Origin: Chondrosia reniformis
Lineage: Eukaryota > Porifera > Demospongiae > Chondrillida > Chondrillidae
Direction of reading: 5' to 3'
Length of the DNA: 64,000 bases
Assembly: GCA_947172415.1 (NCBI GenBank)
Contig: OX359195.1
Span: 4,501,501-4,565,500, forward strand
The notes under the pieces were generated by a model. The model saw nothing but the letters and a program-made list of their open reading frames with translations, was not told the origin of the DNA and did not search any database. Of the stretch, positions 1-12,245 are shown one piece after another (positions within the stretch are counted from its first letter, which is position 1; each line of letters starts with the position of its first letter). The position numbers and the translations under genes were made by a program.

Positions 1-117
1 TATACATAATCAGTAAACCTTTGTCAGTTTCTTTTTTAACTGGTAAAAACGAACAGCAATATACTGAAAGAGTAAGTTTTATGTGACCAAAATGTCAAAA
101 TAACACTTAACATCAAT
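1..117 (+). repeat. dispersed ~120-bp repeat, copy 1
   Basis: The segment starts tatacataatcagtaa and runs to taacacttaacatca. It recurs at 642-765 with about 80-85% identity by eye. The function is unknown; it looks like a fragment of an old mobile element cut by the window edge. Confidence 0.6.
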
Positions 118-641
118 TTAACTTCACTACATGTCTTGCAAATGGTGGTGTTTGGGAAGCCATGGTTGTTTCTAATGTTCAGGACACTTAGGACACCGGA
201 AATGTTAAGATCTACGTATTTACACACCCATTGAACATATATATACATATCATAAGTTCTCATCCAGTTACCCTTCCACATTGTACTTATTTTGTTATAA
301 TGTAAAATATAATACATATTGCGTAATAGTTTGTGGTGTAGTCAGCCATTTTATACTGCCTTTTTTGCTCAGGTTCTTCCTACTAAGTGGAAATCAGAAA
401 AGATTTCAAGATGGGTATCATTGCTCAACAGAATAAAGAATTTGAAGAGCATGAGATTTGTTAGTTGCTTTCCAAGTTGTAAAACAGTGTGTTTTATATT
501 AAAGGCTATCTGACATAATGTCAGAAGAAACCTAAATTTTACAAAGTCTGACACTCATTTTGGCTGAAAATACATACATATATATACACAATATGCCGAC
601 CGATAAAGTATTTGCAAATTAATTCTAAAAAATATGCATGC

Positions 642-765
642 GTATACATAATCAGTAAGCCTTTGTCAGTCCCCTTTTTCTGATTGAAACAAACGGCGAT
701 ATACTGAAAGGGTAAGTTTTGTCCGGCCTAAATGTAGGAATAACACTTAACATTAATATTTTTGA
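642..765 (+). repeat. dispersed ~120-bp repeat, copy 2
   Basis: This is the second copy of the repeat at 1-117, in the same orientation and 641 bp away. Both include ctttgtcagt and gatatactgaaag-type blocks. Confidence 0.6.
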
Positions 766-2212
766 ATTAGCTAAATTGACAAATCACAGTCAAATAGCTG
801 TAACATTTGGTAATATGTATGCTGCATGTTGTTCCCAGTTATAAGTTAAATTCATTGGTCAAGTGACAATCACAGCCAGATATTTGGCATGGTTATAAAT
901 ATGTGTAAATAGGACTTTTAATTAATGTATATAATAAAAATTTGTTTAACTTAGTAATTGCGCCAAACCGAATGGTGATTTTTCTCTCTGTCTGTCTATT
1001 GTGTGTTATTTCAAAGACATTTGGGGAAGCGGCTATTTAATACATTAAACAGCAATCGGAATGATAAAAAATGGTTGAGTGGTAAAGTGATAGTACCGTA
1101 TATTGAACATGAATCACTGAAACAACCACTTGCGCTTGCTCAGGCTCGCCCCACAATGCCTTGCATTCACTAGTTTGATAATTGGAGGCAAACCTAACCT
1201 CTGGTGTTTGATTGTGTGTTAAAATGGTTTCTTGTGATCCTGTGTCAAGCTCAACCATGTGTTCATCTTGATGTACTTGTGCTTTATTGGTGAGCAAAGA
1301 GGGTAGCATCCAGGCACTGCTGCGTTCCTCCTCTAACTCCCTTAAGAAGGTGTTCCAAGTGGTGTAAGAACTGTCTGACACCCATTTTGCCCATTAGGTA
1401 AGTCCGATTTAAAAGATGGAACGTCTAATTTTTCATAAACTTGTAGGGAAACATGTGGTTCTACTTCTGCCATAGTCTACTAATTTAGAATTGGATATAT
1501 TATTGGTATGATTTCCTATTAGAAGCTATAATTTATAGTATGTGAGTATACTTCATTATGATATGTATATTAAATAAGGGATTGTGAGAGTGAAGCGTAT
1601 ATATTATAATAGAGAGGTAATTTAGGATACTAAAACATACATCAATTGAATACTGTTGCTAGACTCACCTTTAAGAGGATTAGACCTTCCTCTGACCACT
1701 TATTGGTAGTCCATTGTCGCCAATACATGACAGCTTTGTTAGATTCGTTGAGTTTGAATCTAAAATGTAAAGGCTGTGTATGGCCATGGACATTTTCAAT
1801 TCAGTCTATTAACCAGCTCTTATTGTCATACACAGTATGTAATTGTTGGACAAATGGTGATGGAGTGAAGCTCTCCTTAATTGAAGTAATCAGATATAAA
1901 TGAAGTAGAGCTGTTTCAAGGTGGGTAGGTTGTTCATGAGCATAGTAAGTTATTATACGTTATATACCTGGAATTGTTTCTGCTCCATGTCTTCGGAGAT
2001 AGGTTTAAATTTTAGAGAAGAGCTGGTCTATGTCCTCATGTTTGTCCAACAGGCAAGAAATTTACTTTAATCTTGAGTATAAATAAAAATGCTCTAATAG
2101 TAAGCAGTGAGGAATTCAGACTAACTTAGGCCATTTTAATCGGATCAAAGCTGAAATGCCTAAACAGTCTGATTTGTAACAGTTCAGTTCAACAAACTTA
2201 AGAAATAATGTA
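766..2212. other. no identifiable gene
   Basis: This AT-rich stretch has two open frames I cannot name. At 1037-1381 a 114-codon minus frame holds an acidic stretch (FLRELEEERSSAWMLPSLL). Just upstream on the same strand, a frame from about 1474 reads MAEVEPHVSLQVYEKLDVPS before shifting. A minus frame opposite 1646-1903 reads NESNKAVMYWRQWTTNKW. Together these could be decayed exons of one minus-strand gene, but I recognise no family. Confidence 0.3.
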
Positions 2213-2684
2213 CAGTGGGCCCTGGTTTAACTGACACTGTTTGTTTCAATCAAAAATGTTGTATAAATCAGGTGTCAGATAAAAAGGGGTTGTGAAATAA
2301 TGAATAAAATAGAACAACCTTAGCTATGAATAGTCAAAAACCATGGCTTTAACGCTTATTTCATCTCGTGGTGTGGTAGTCTCTTCTTTATCCTGTTGGA
2401 ATCCTCTTAAAGGACGATTCTTTAAGGATATCGCTGATGGTCTTTGATGATCTTTTTTCTGCAATTCTTTGACACTCTCTTAGTTTACACCGCAACTGTT
2501 GGATAATAAAGGTTAATAATATACGCACATGCACCTAAATCTGTATCTGAAAATAGAGTCGAATACGGACAAACCGAGGTCCTAATGTATTATGGGGAAT
2601 ACGATTTAGATCGGTTTCAGTCGATTTGGTTCGGTTAAATTAGATGGTCAATAAACTCAAGGTCAGTTAAACCAGGGCCTACTG
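2213..2684. mobile_element. 472-bp TA-flanked MITE with 23-bp terminal inverted repeats
   Basis: The left end is CAGTGGGCCCTGGTTTAACT and the right end is its near-perfect reverse complement, flanked by TA on both sides. The CAGT start and TA target site are typical of pogo/Tigger-type non-autonomous elements. There is no transposase inside. Confidence 0.85.
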
Positions 2685-2686
2685 TA

Positions 2687-3174
2687 CATATGTCTCTTCA
2701 GTCAATTAGTCAAGTAAACTCTGAATTATATATTTGCTTTTAAGATTACCTTTCGGAATAATTTCTTTCAACTAACAGGGCACATAAGGCCAAAATATAT
2801 TTGTTTTTATTGTCCCTGAAGCAATTGTCCAACTGTAAATATAGAACAACTGGAATTGCTGTCGTGAGACCATTGTAGGAGGTCTATAAAGAACATATAT
2901 ACAGAGCTGTTTTCCCTTTTTCGACCTTTGTGTGTATCAAAGCACCTGTATGTATTTAGTTGTAAAGTATTAATTGTTAAAACCTGATATTGTACTCACA
3001 TATATTGTAAAGATATACATAAAGTACAGCCAATCAGACAACACCCATACCTGTCTACCTGATAGCAAACCCATTCAAAAATGGTGTACTGGATCCATTC
3101 AAAAAGTATAGTACAGTGTAATTGATGATTTTACCTATCTGTATGTGATTGGCTGAAGTACTGAATTTTTCATT
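2687..3174. other. no identifiable gene
   Basis: The sequence is AT-rich and I see no coding signal. A short repeated block (ccattcaaaaa) occurs twice near 3072-3100, just outside the next inverted-repeat element. Confidence 0.4.
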
Positions 3175-3540
3175 TACAACATGCCACAAGAAACTTTACA
3201 AAATCTGACAAATTCCGCAGAAATTTTGCGCAGATTCCGTGCTAACCATGGCATTACCGTAGTATTTCGGCAAAACTCTTCCCCGTCCGCAGATCGTATT
3301 TGTCCTTATCTGCAGAACGTCTCTGCTGTATATATTGCGATGCACACCATGTTTGTACTGATACACATTTACCAATATTGGCTACCCTTTGACGATTCCA
3401 CGGATACCCTTTGACAATTCCGCAGAACCCTTTGAGGAAGCTGCAGATATTCTTTGGCAATTCCACAGAAGAGCCATGGATTACCTACGCGGTAGATCCG
3501 TGGATTTTGTAAAGTTATATACTTGTGACACGTACCGTAT
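3175..3540. mobile_element. fold-back element with TTCCGCA subterminal repeats (copy 1)
   Basis: Degenerate terminal repeats share a CACAAG core and an ACTTTACAAAATC block (left 3185-3204, right about 3505-3530 inverted). The interior repeats TTCCGCA/TTCCGTG-type heptamers on one strand. The right end, ACGGTACGTGTCACAAGT in the inward direction, matches the termini of the element at 22532-23136. The short open frames at 3181-3592 are products of these heptamers. Confidence 0.6.
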
Positions 3541-4061
3541 ATACAGCAAATGGGTGAGTGTGTATATACAACCCTTTTTAAACCTATTGTAAACCTTTAG
3601 CAAACCCATGCATGTCCCATCTAATGTCAGTTTTTGTTGACTTGTACTGTGATACATGTATATCACTTGTTATATGTGTTCTAATTCTCCACAGATTTTG
3701 GTTTGATTTCGAAATGGTTGGGAGATAAGGAAGGTTAGGTTTTGCTTGATCCATGCCATAATCTAATTATTATATTTTGAACTTGTATATACTTTTGAAT
3801 GGTTTGGTTCTATTACAAATTGTACCTGCCACGTTTCTCCTTATTGCTTGTGACATATTAAACTCATTCAACTTGGAATTAGCTGATGCCAGGCTTTTAA
3901 AAAATTGAATTCTTTAAAGCGTCTACTGTAGCAAGTAGCAGAACTGATGTACGTACATATTGCTGCAAATTGTCCACAAAATGGATTATCTATAAAAATG
4001 TGTTTACTACAGCTGAAGCAAACGACTATGTCACGAAGTAAGCTTTGGTATTTTGCTTCAG
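3541..4061. other. no identifiable gene
   Basis: AT-rich sequence with no recognisable coding or repeat signal, other than a possible tiny exon ending at about 4033 (ctacag acceptor, gtaagc donor) whose phase does not fit the next exon-like block. Confidence 0.3.
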
Positions 4062-4727
4062 AAGAAAACTGCTTTACCACGTGCTATTGCGCTTGTGAAG
4101 AGTTTATTATTAAATCGACTGGAAAACTTTCCTGGTGCCATCCAGAGTGTTCAATTCGCTAAAAAAGACGGTGAACCAAAGAGTGACTCTATAAAGGTAT
4201 ATTTATATGACAAGCAACATTCATGCATGCACATGCACGTAAATAAATGATCTATAATGCAAATACCCTGCAACTTAAAAGTAATTTTATAAGTACTTTA
4301 GTATCTAACTAAATGATGATAATTGTAGTGAAAATATACCATATACTTAAGGCAATTTTTAAATGTACTTTATATAATTAGTATCTAACAAAATGCAAGC
4401 AGGAAATGATAATTGTAGTGAAGACGTATTCATTATACCCTATTTATTGTATTTCAGTAAAGTTATGATATAATGTATGTAATTATAAACAATTATTTTT
4501 GATGTATGTCTCAGTACAATATACAGATTATTAAAATCCATTTGAACTCTATTAATATGCACAACTGTGTACATGTACACAGGTTGTTTACAAATATTTT
4601 ACGAAGATGGTGTTCTAGATAAAGTTTTTTGACTATACAGCCAATTGTTTTTGCAGCTACCTTCATGAAGCTACTAGTGCCAGCAGTTTCCTAGACATTT
4701 GGGAGACAAAAACGACATATAGTCCAG
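4062..4727 (+). pseudogene. unidentified exon-like blocks
   Basis: Two blocks have good splice sites. 4062-4196 (after ttgcttcag, before gtatat) encodes KKTALPRAIALVKSLLLNRL and then ENFPGAIQSVQFAKKDGEP. 4657-4727 (after tttttgcag, before gtaatt) encodes YLHEATSASSFLDIWETKTT. Between them a frame reads CLQIFYEDGVLDKVF. Phases do not join directly, so this is either a decayed gene or one with exons I missed. The family is not recognised. Confidence 0.35.
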
Positions 4728-4968
4728 GTAATTCAAACATAACAATCCTATATTTATTATGCTATGCACATTCATGATCACACATTAATAACCTTACTGT
4801 ATGGACATACATATATGTACAACAAGCTCAGGGCAAGTCTATTGAAACTTTTGACATTATAAGCTATATAGTTGCGCATGCATATATACCATGCGCAATG
4901 TATTTGCAATGTATTTACAGGAAAGAACATGGCAGTGCTTAGGAAAAAAGACTAAACGAACAACCTGA

Positions 4969-6254
4969 CACCGGTACCTCATGGCTGTTCCTTAGGGATA
5001 GGCTGCTTTATAGTTAAGAATTTTCGTTTTCAATCGTTAAGAGTGAATGCATTATTTAGTGTTATCGGTTACACACCGGAAGGAATTTAAAATCGTCCAT
5101 TGTTAAATTGGTTATAGGATATAGACTTACACAGCAGGCATCCTTTGGCTTAATTGATTTATGTATTGTATATAATCATCTCACTTCGTATCATTGTCTT
5201 ATAATCGTCTCACTTCCTAACTTATTAATGTTTTATTTAATCGTCTCAATTCGTACGTATCGTATTATACAATTAATGTCTAATATAAGCGTGAAAACGG
5301 CTTTTCAGGGCTCTTTGCATAGTAGCTATAACATGATTCACTTCTCTAGCTATAGTCGACTACTAATTTTTTACGTACCTTTTGTTAACGAATAGTTTGT
5401 ATTCAGCAACTCTTGCAAAGCCGCAGTTGAACTTGCGATCTGATTATCGAATGATATCCCTCTTAGCTTTTTTGGGGAGCATAATCTTCTGTGTTGTAGA
5501 TGAAAATTCGAAAATTGGCGATCCTTAGTGTGAATAACACCTTACGGCGATCCTCGATCACTTGTGTCAACGTATAGTATACATGTATATAATATCACAG
5601 TAGTTACACAACTTAGGATTTGCACAATATTAACATCCGGCTACAAAATTTCACCGTTTGCTTTTCAAATGTGTAAATCATCCCATGAATAAACTTATTT
5701 GCTAATGAATATGATTTAAATGTTGAGAAATGGCGTCTATTGCAGAAGTGAAGGAAAATTGCCTATGCGCTTAAGTTAGAAGATCCTCATAGTCGTGTAG
5801 TCAGCTTCAATGGATTCAGTGAGTCTAATTTAGTTAGAATTAAGAAGTCCGTTGGCATCTGAGCTTTGTTTCCCAAGATATGAAAGATTAAATAGCATTT
5901 ACTAATCTATTAAAAGTGTATCTTCACAGTTTTCTTATCAACGGAAGGGGGAATCGAAACGGACTTCTTAATTTTGTTAGAATACATTGTAACCTTTTCA
6001 ATGAAGTATAGAACGTAGTTCTAGCTTTTTCCTAGACTAAGCGCATAGTGTCTGAGAGTTTTAAAATCACCCTTTTTAACACGTCTCCTTTGATATTGAT
6101 TGTTGAATCTCGCTCAAATTTTGGATTTCGCTGACATTTAAATAAGCGCTTGGATGTATACCAGTTTAAGGTAGCAAATCGTTTCTGTTAGAACGAAACT
6201 TGCTCTTAAAAGTGTTTACGTAAAAACATGCAGATCAGTCATATGGCACCTGTG
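4969..6254 (+). repeat. 1.29-kb unit, copy 1: 5' region of the ParB-like gene
   Basis: The unit begins CACCGGTACC and ends GGCACCTGTG, which form imperfect 10-bp inverted ends. A 1259-bp relative lies at 26536-27794. It holds a presumed promoter and a leader with ATG at 5730 ([14 protein letters not shown]), then, after a frameshift, [20 protein letters not shown]. Here it runs straight into the coding blocks of the ParB-like pseudogene, so this copy sits in the ancestral context or in a longer element. Confidence 0.75.
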
Positions 6255-8528
6255 GATGACTCTGTCATGGTTTCATGTTAACAAACCTATGAGAATGTAG
6301 AGACGGAAGAATTTGAAGAATCGTTTAGCTCAATTAGTAGCAGCTTGCTATCCAGCAGCTATTCAGGGCTGTCTTGTTGTCGTTCTTCAAAAAGGAGTCC
6401 CCCTATGAGTCCTGACCTTCTTCCAAAGAGTAAAGTCCCAAAAGTAGAACACATAGCAAATCCAGTGGACCAAGAAATAGAAAAAAAGAAAATTGGTTAG
6501 TTTTAAAAGCATAACTGACTAATAATGCAACATTTACATACATGTAAAATTTATGTCCATACTTCCTCCTTGCTTTTGTTATCATATATAGATTTTGAAA
6601 CACCAATTGAGATCCCTGTATCTCAATGTAAACAACCTAACAAATCCAGATTACTTCGGACATATGGATTGAGCTTTTGTAGATAAACTAAAAGAGAGAA
6701 TGATTGAAGATCCTAGTGATCCTGGTTCTCCACCCCTAGCATTGCTGTGCTACAATAAAAAAGAGATATGGTAAAAACATAACAAATATACCTGTTCCAA
6801 ATTAATATTATATCTTCATTATTCCTAAGGAAAGGGAAGAGTTTTTAGCTCACCTTGCTAGAGATTATAGCTATGAAGTTCTCGGTGGGCTCCACACCCT
6901 TATTGCTAAACAAGAATTGTATAATGTTAACCAGGTATTCTTAATACATTTGTTTCATGACATTCGGTAGTAAACTCAAATTTAATATTCATTTTCTTAT
7001 TAGACAACCCTGCTATTGCCACATGCATGGGATTTATTTACTGGGGACTTAACGATGAAGAATGTCTCCGAGTGGCCTCCAAACATAATGCTAATAGCCA
7101 CTTTAGTCATGAGATGACACACAAGGATTATGTATCTATATGTGTGAGCTATATACCCATGCATTATATATATGCACTCATACAGATAGCGTGGCTCAAT
7201 TAAATAAATTTATTATTAAGCATATTAAAATAATAGCTAAAACTCATAAAACCTATGCTATACATTAATACCTCAGGTGTAAGCTGGCGGATACAGACTG
7301 TATGCTGTTAATGGTAAAGATTTTAATGTTGATAACACACCAGTACCTACACCTGTGTGGAAGAAATATACAAAGCGTATATCTTGCCATCAGTTAGAGT
7401 ACATATATGTATATATAATTATATACTATCTGATGCATGACAAAGCATGTAATGCTATATAATTTGTGTGGCATATATACAAACCTTAAGTTAAGCTTAA
7501 TGTTAATGATATATTGTAATAAAACGTATGTTTATCAACAGACAGTTAGCGCTACTTGTGCAGACAACATTTTCGCACAGGCATCCTTCAACTCAGAAAC
7601 TGGTGATAGAAGTAATGGAAATGTATCGCAAGGGAGAGTTAAAAGATCAAGTTACATAAGTATACATTATAAATGAGAACAACATTACTATAAAACAAAT
7701 TGATAGATGATCCATTACGTACATAGCAATTCGTGGAAAAAGTATGTGTGAAATGAAGCAACACCATATGGAAGCATTCCAACATATTGATGTTGCCTTC
7801 CAACTTTAAACATTGAATATGCTTGAATGCAAGGAAATTTCTGTTACTGCAAAAAACCATAAAGCAATGAATTCAGTCAAATCATTGTTTACCAAATAAG
7901 AATTAAATTACATAATAGAAACATAAGAAATACTCATGAAGTCTAACTCAATAATTGTTCATGTGTATATATAGTTGTGTAAGTAAACGTACCTGGGAGG
8001 AAGCCAAAAGGGATTTCCTTCATTTTTCTACAGAAAAAAGGCTGCAAAACCTGCTGTCAATGCCTCTAAAGGGTAAAGCAGCAATCCCTCAACCTTTGTG
8101 GGACTACTGCCAGGCAGCCCTAGACAGTCCAGATCTTGCAAACAGGGAGCATCCCTCTACCACTCTAACAAAAAATGGACAAACTGCCCATTTTATTGCA
8201 GGAAACTATCTAACAATAACCCTGCAAAAAATGAATAAGGACATTACAAATTGTCATGGTGCACAGCTAATCGTAGAAAATTTGAAAAAGGTTTGACAAA
8301 CAATGCTAACTTGATCTCTTTTATCATATAGCACTTTCAAAAACCTCATTTTATCAATGTATTGGGAAATCATGTTTTTTTGCCGATACACAATTATAAA
8401 GATCACCGCCTGTATATACCTCTATCGCTTTAGATCTATATAGTATCTTTCTCTCTACATAGTATACCTATATATATCTTTCAGTTTATAGCTATATGCA
8501 TGTATGCATATATATACATATTATGTAG

Positions 8529-8739
8529 GAACTAACTGAAGAAGAAATATTCACGTTAGTGTTGGCCAGTAAGGCCTTGAATGCTGCCTCAGTGTCCCTG
8601 CAGATGTACAATTTTGTGGCCATCTGCCCTGGTGTTTCAACAAGTCAGGTTTCAACTGTTGTCATAATTGTAAATGAGCATCTCGACAGCGCTGAGAAAA
8701 TGTATATGTGTATGCTGGACAAGCCAAGGGGATCACATG
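8529..8739 (+). pseudogene. best-preserved exon of the ParB-like gene
   Basis: This exon is open throughout, with an acceptor atgtag and a consensus donor gtaagt. It encodes ELTEEEIFTLVLASKALNAA followed by a mostly hydrophobic stretch and KMYMCMLDKPRGSH. It shows that the decay of this gene is uneven and may be fairly recent. Confidence 0.6.
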
Positions 8740-9356
8740 GTAAGTATATTAGCCCCGACTGGCAGTATATAGATATGTAATATATACAATGTTACTTACA
8801 ACAATATATATTTATGCACACTAAGCTTATTAAAGAAGGCATTATGCTGGAACCAGATGTCACCTAAATTGTTATTGGCCACAGGAGCCAAGAAGGTGAC
8901 CTAAAACCAGCCATGGTCAATGGCAATTTTAACAACTGGTTCACCACTAAGGACATCCACAGTGGACTGAAACATCATTGAGACCTTTTCCCATGATAGC
9001 CACACTGTTCTAGTTACAATGGACAGTCCTGAACCAGGTAAGTACTTTTCATCCAAAAAGGAAATACCGTAATTCTGGAAATTTTCGTTGCTAAAATATT
9101 TTCGTGGTTAGCTCAACTCACGATAATTTCTCACACGAAATATTTTTAACAACAAATAAATAAAACATATATATACGTCACGTCTTTTTTCACCGCCACA
9201 GCGCATACCAGTCCTTAGTGTTTCCTCTTTCACGATACACTAGAAATCTGCAAACACAGAGATCCCTTGCGTAATCCTCCATTTTGTGAACCTATTAAAT
9301 TATGTAACATGTATAAAATTTCATTACCTTGCCCAAATTTGGCTATTCAAGGGAAA

Positions 9357-10779
9357 TTAACCCCTTACAGACTGATAGCCACTATAATGGCTCAAAATAG
9401 TTTAGGCCGTTAAGGTAGTAGGGGGGGCTACCGTGTTGAAATCAAAACGACACGAATTTTGGTACAGAGGTTGAGTTAGAGGTCTATTTTTCATAGCTGG
9501 ATTTTTAAATCCGTCTGTACTTCTAAACTTGAATTATTAAAGGAATAAGAAAGCGTTATCTTGTGTTAAATTTTAAGCGTTAATTGCTCACTTGATGTTG
9601 AGCGACCTCTCTTCTTTACTGGGCATGACAGATTAATCGGCTAAACACTTACGGAGGTGATAGATAAATTAGGTGTGAAATCAACAATTAATGGGGCCCA
9701 AATTTGACCGAGTTAACTTTCTCCTCTGGTGAATAAACGGTATAGTCGCTGGCCTTTAACTAACTGATTATTGTATACAGTATAGATAATTCTACAATTT
9801 GAGGTTTGTTTGAGGCGAAAATATGGCAAGACCGTTTTTCCTTAGTTAATTTGTATAGAATCATTGTTAACTAAGGTGTTGCAAATCTAACTAGTCTGTT
9901 GCGTTGTAACCAATTCAAACGCGGACAACTTGCCGGTAATGGTACCCAAAGCGTGCACAAACTGACGGGAGCGAATTGGGATACTCCAAGTTTTGACAAA
10001 GATATTGTGATTTTTTGGAAAACAGAAATTATTCCAGAATACAAGCGATAATGGCGATTCGCTCCCGTAGTCATGTGAGACCATGCTTCTGGATTATATA
10101 TACCAAATTTGGTGTTTCTCAGTTTATTTATGTAGATGTAGATAGCTTTTTTGGGAAGCTATTTGACACTTTTTGAGGTGACATTTTTCGATTTAAAATT
10201 AAAATATCTCGGTAACTAAGTAGCCAATCAAATTATGGTTGACACGAAATAATGCGCAATTTACCTAGTTATTTTGCTTGTAAAATTCAAGTTAGTTGGA
10301 CTTATGATCAGAGAGATACATCACCAAGACCAATGTACCCTAAAGAAAGCCTTTAGCCCCCCTACTACCTTAACAGCCGCAAAGTTAAATAATCGTTCGA
10401 TCTCTTCAAAATTTATATGTATCGATAGCGCTTATGTATAAGAATCTTCGTATAAAATATTATAGGTTTAAACCATAATATAACTGTATTATAACAAAAA
10501 GAAATTTGTATTATAGGTATACAAATTACCCAAGCGTTACGCAGTTTTAAAATGGGCGTCCAAAAGGAGGACCTATTTCCTTGGCACTTTTTGATTGTTT
10601 AGTATTTGTTGCTCTTAATAACTTCAGTGAAGGTTATTTGGAGGATATTACAATTATTAAAGGTGAAAATAGACCTTTAAAAGTTAGACTTGGCAGTTTT
10701 TAATCTTGAGCCACTATAGTGGCCATCGGTCGATAACGGGGGTAGAGATTACAGTTTAACACAGCCCGTAAAAGGTTAA
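9357..10779. mobile_element. TTAA-flanked element, piggyBac-like ends, with an inner insertion
   Basis: The ends are TTAACCCC-TTACAG and CGTAAAAGG-TTAA, a TTAA target with CCC-starting termini as in piggyBac-type MITEs. The subterminal part (for example the GCCACTATAGTGGC block near 10712 and 10385-10520) matches the element at 30527-31394 in inverse orientation. The interior is interrupted at 9410-10373 by another TTAA-flanked element. It lies in an intron of the ParB-like pseudogene. Confidence 0.65.
9410..10373. mobile_element. nested TTAA element with GGTAGTAGGGGGG terminal repeats
   Basis: The left end TTAAGGTAGTAGGGGGGG and right end CCCCCCTACTACCTTAA are near-perfect inverted repeats within TTAA duplications. 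Termini starting GG with a TTAA target suggest a Kolobok-type non-autonomous element. Neither frame inside encodes a recognisable protein. Confidence 0.7.
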
Positions 10780-12245
10780 GCAATGAGCCCACATTTGGAC
10801 TATTCAAGGGAAATTAAGCAATAAGCAAAATAATACAAGTAAAATCATAAATTTTAATAGTTGAACTTTCATAAATGTCTTCCTTTTTTAATCTCGGATA
10901 TGTAACAAAGTGAAAAATAGGGGTGAATTACACCCTCCTTTTTGACAGCCATTTTGTTTTTGCCACAAACATGCACATGTTCTACCTGCGAAAAACGAGG
11001 CAGGCAAGGGCCTGAGGCCCTTTAACACTACATTGGGTAAGAGTGTTTACATCCTCCGGCTCGCAATCCCATTATGGACTTTTAAAAGGTTTTAGTTCCA
11101 AAAAATGAAATAGATGTAGGTGTGTCACAAATCTGCCTTTCACCTTTGTAAGTTGCCCACTGAGAAGGAATGGAAAAGGTTAATTGTATTCATACTCAGG
11201 TAACTAAACCTCCAAATGTAGTGTTAAAGGGCCTGCCCTAGCCTGCCTTAATCTATAATTATTAACTTTGCAGGTATAGTCTCCCCCTCAACTAGTCGGA
11301 CCAATATAAGCCTGTAATCTAATGAACCAGTGCTATACAAACATATACAATAGACCAATCCAAAAACATTGTACCTTATTGTTTAGTATGAATATATATA
11401 AACCCATACACTGACACAGGACAACCTTTATCATCTATGTACTACAAGGTAAATGAGAGTATTATCCGATAAAACTCGCATAAAGACATATGCTGGCAAA
11501 AAAGACAACCTTTACCTTTCACAATCACTAGCTGAGCATGAGAAAACGTATAGTATTGAAAAATTTATTTATTAAACTTAAGTATTGAAAAGTAATAAGG
11601 CTCATTAACATGAACTTTGAAGTCTTCCCACATGTAGTGTAATGACATTAGAGCCTAAAGTGAAAAGATGAAATTATTTTACCTAACTAAGCACAACAAT
11701 GAAACGTTGTTTCACCAAGTTGGTTGCATTATCTTATGACCAAATAACACCACACTCCATTACATGTTAGGTAAAAATTCCTACATGACTGTTAAACTCA
11801 TCACGAACACACATAAGTATGATAAATAAGTTTATTAGAGCTATCTGCAATGAAAATTAGGCTAAATTGAATACTTAGACCTGTATGTCTTCATAATTAT
11901 TTACATAAGTGAATAAAACCTTTCTCTCTGTGTGACTTCTCCAGAAAGCTGTGCAGCATTATCGGAGAAAGTCAAGAAGCTAATCAATGAAACACAATGC
12001 ATTATAGATCTAAGTGAATTACACTGCAGCTTAAATTAGAAAAAACTTTAAAATGCTTTGTAGGAATTCCTAGCACAAAGTAAAAATGGCAAGAAGGAGT
12101 GGGATGAGTGTTAACATCAATTGAGAAACTTCAACAATCATATGTTGACTTTGAAGCCAAGTTGGAGTCCTTGTAAAAGGTTGTTGCCGATTTTGCAAAC
12201 TACCACCCACCTCACTGGCTTCCGAGAAAGGACAGTAGCCTAGAC

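Larger units (their letters stand above)
5730..12245 (+). pseudogene. decayed ParB-like multi-exon gene
   Basis: Coding blocks: 6243-6495, 6592-6772, 6830-6934, 7004-7137, 7275-7405, 7545-7665, about 7985-8290, 8529-8739, 8880-9037, 11945-12245, many with GT-AG sites. Key pieces are ARDYSYEVLGGLHTLIAKQE, resembling the G-G-x-H/R box of ParB-type domains, then IYWGLNDEECLRVASKHNAN and KGKAAIPQPLWDYCQAALDS. From memory this resembles an uncharacterised family expanded in sponges. An in-frame TAA at 6279, a stop near 6690 and a frameshift near 8895 show decay. The 9037/11945 junction keeps phase across a large transposon, so that insertion is intronic. The function is unknown; ParB-like folds are nucleotide-binding or nuclease-like. 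Confidence 0.6.

Noticed and set aside
1646..1903. 85-codon plus-strand open frame as a gene
   Set aside because: No recognisable motif and the opposite strand reads at least as well; more likely a shadow or chance frame.
3389..3592. Open frame with repeated Pro/Asp/Ala residues
   Set aside because: The sequence is explained by repeated TTCCGCA heptamers of a fold-back element.
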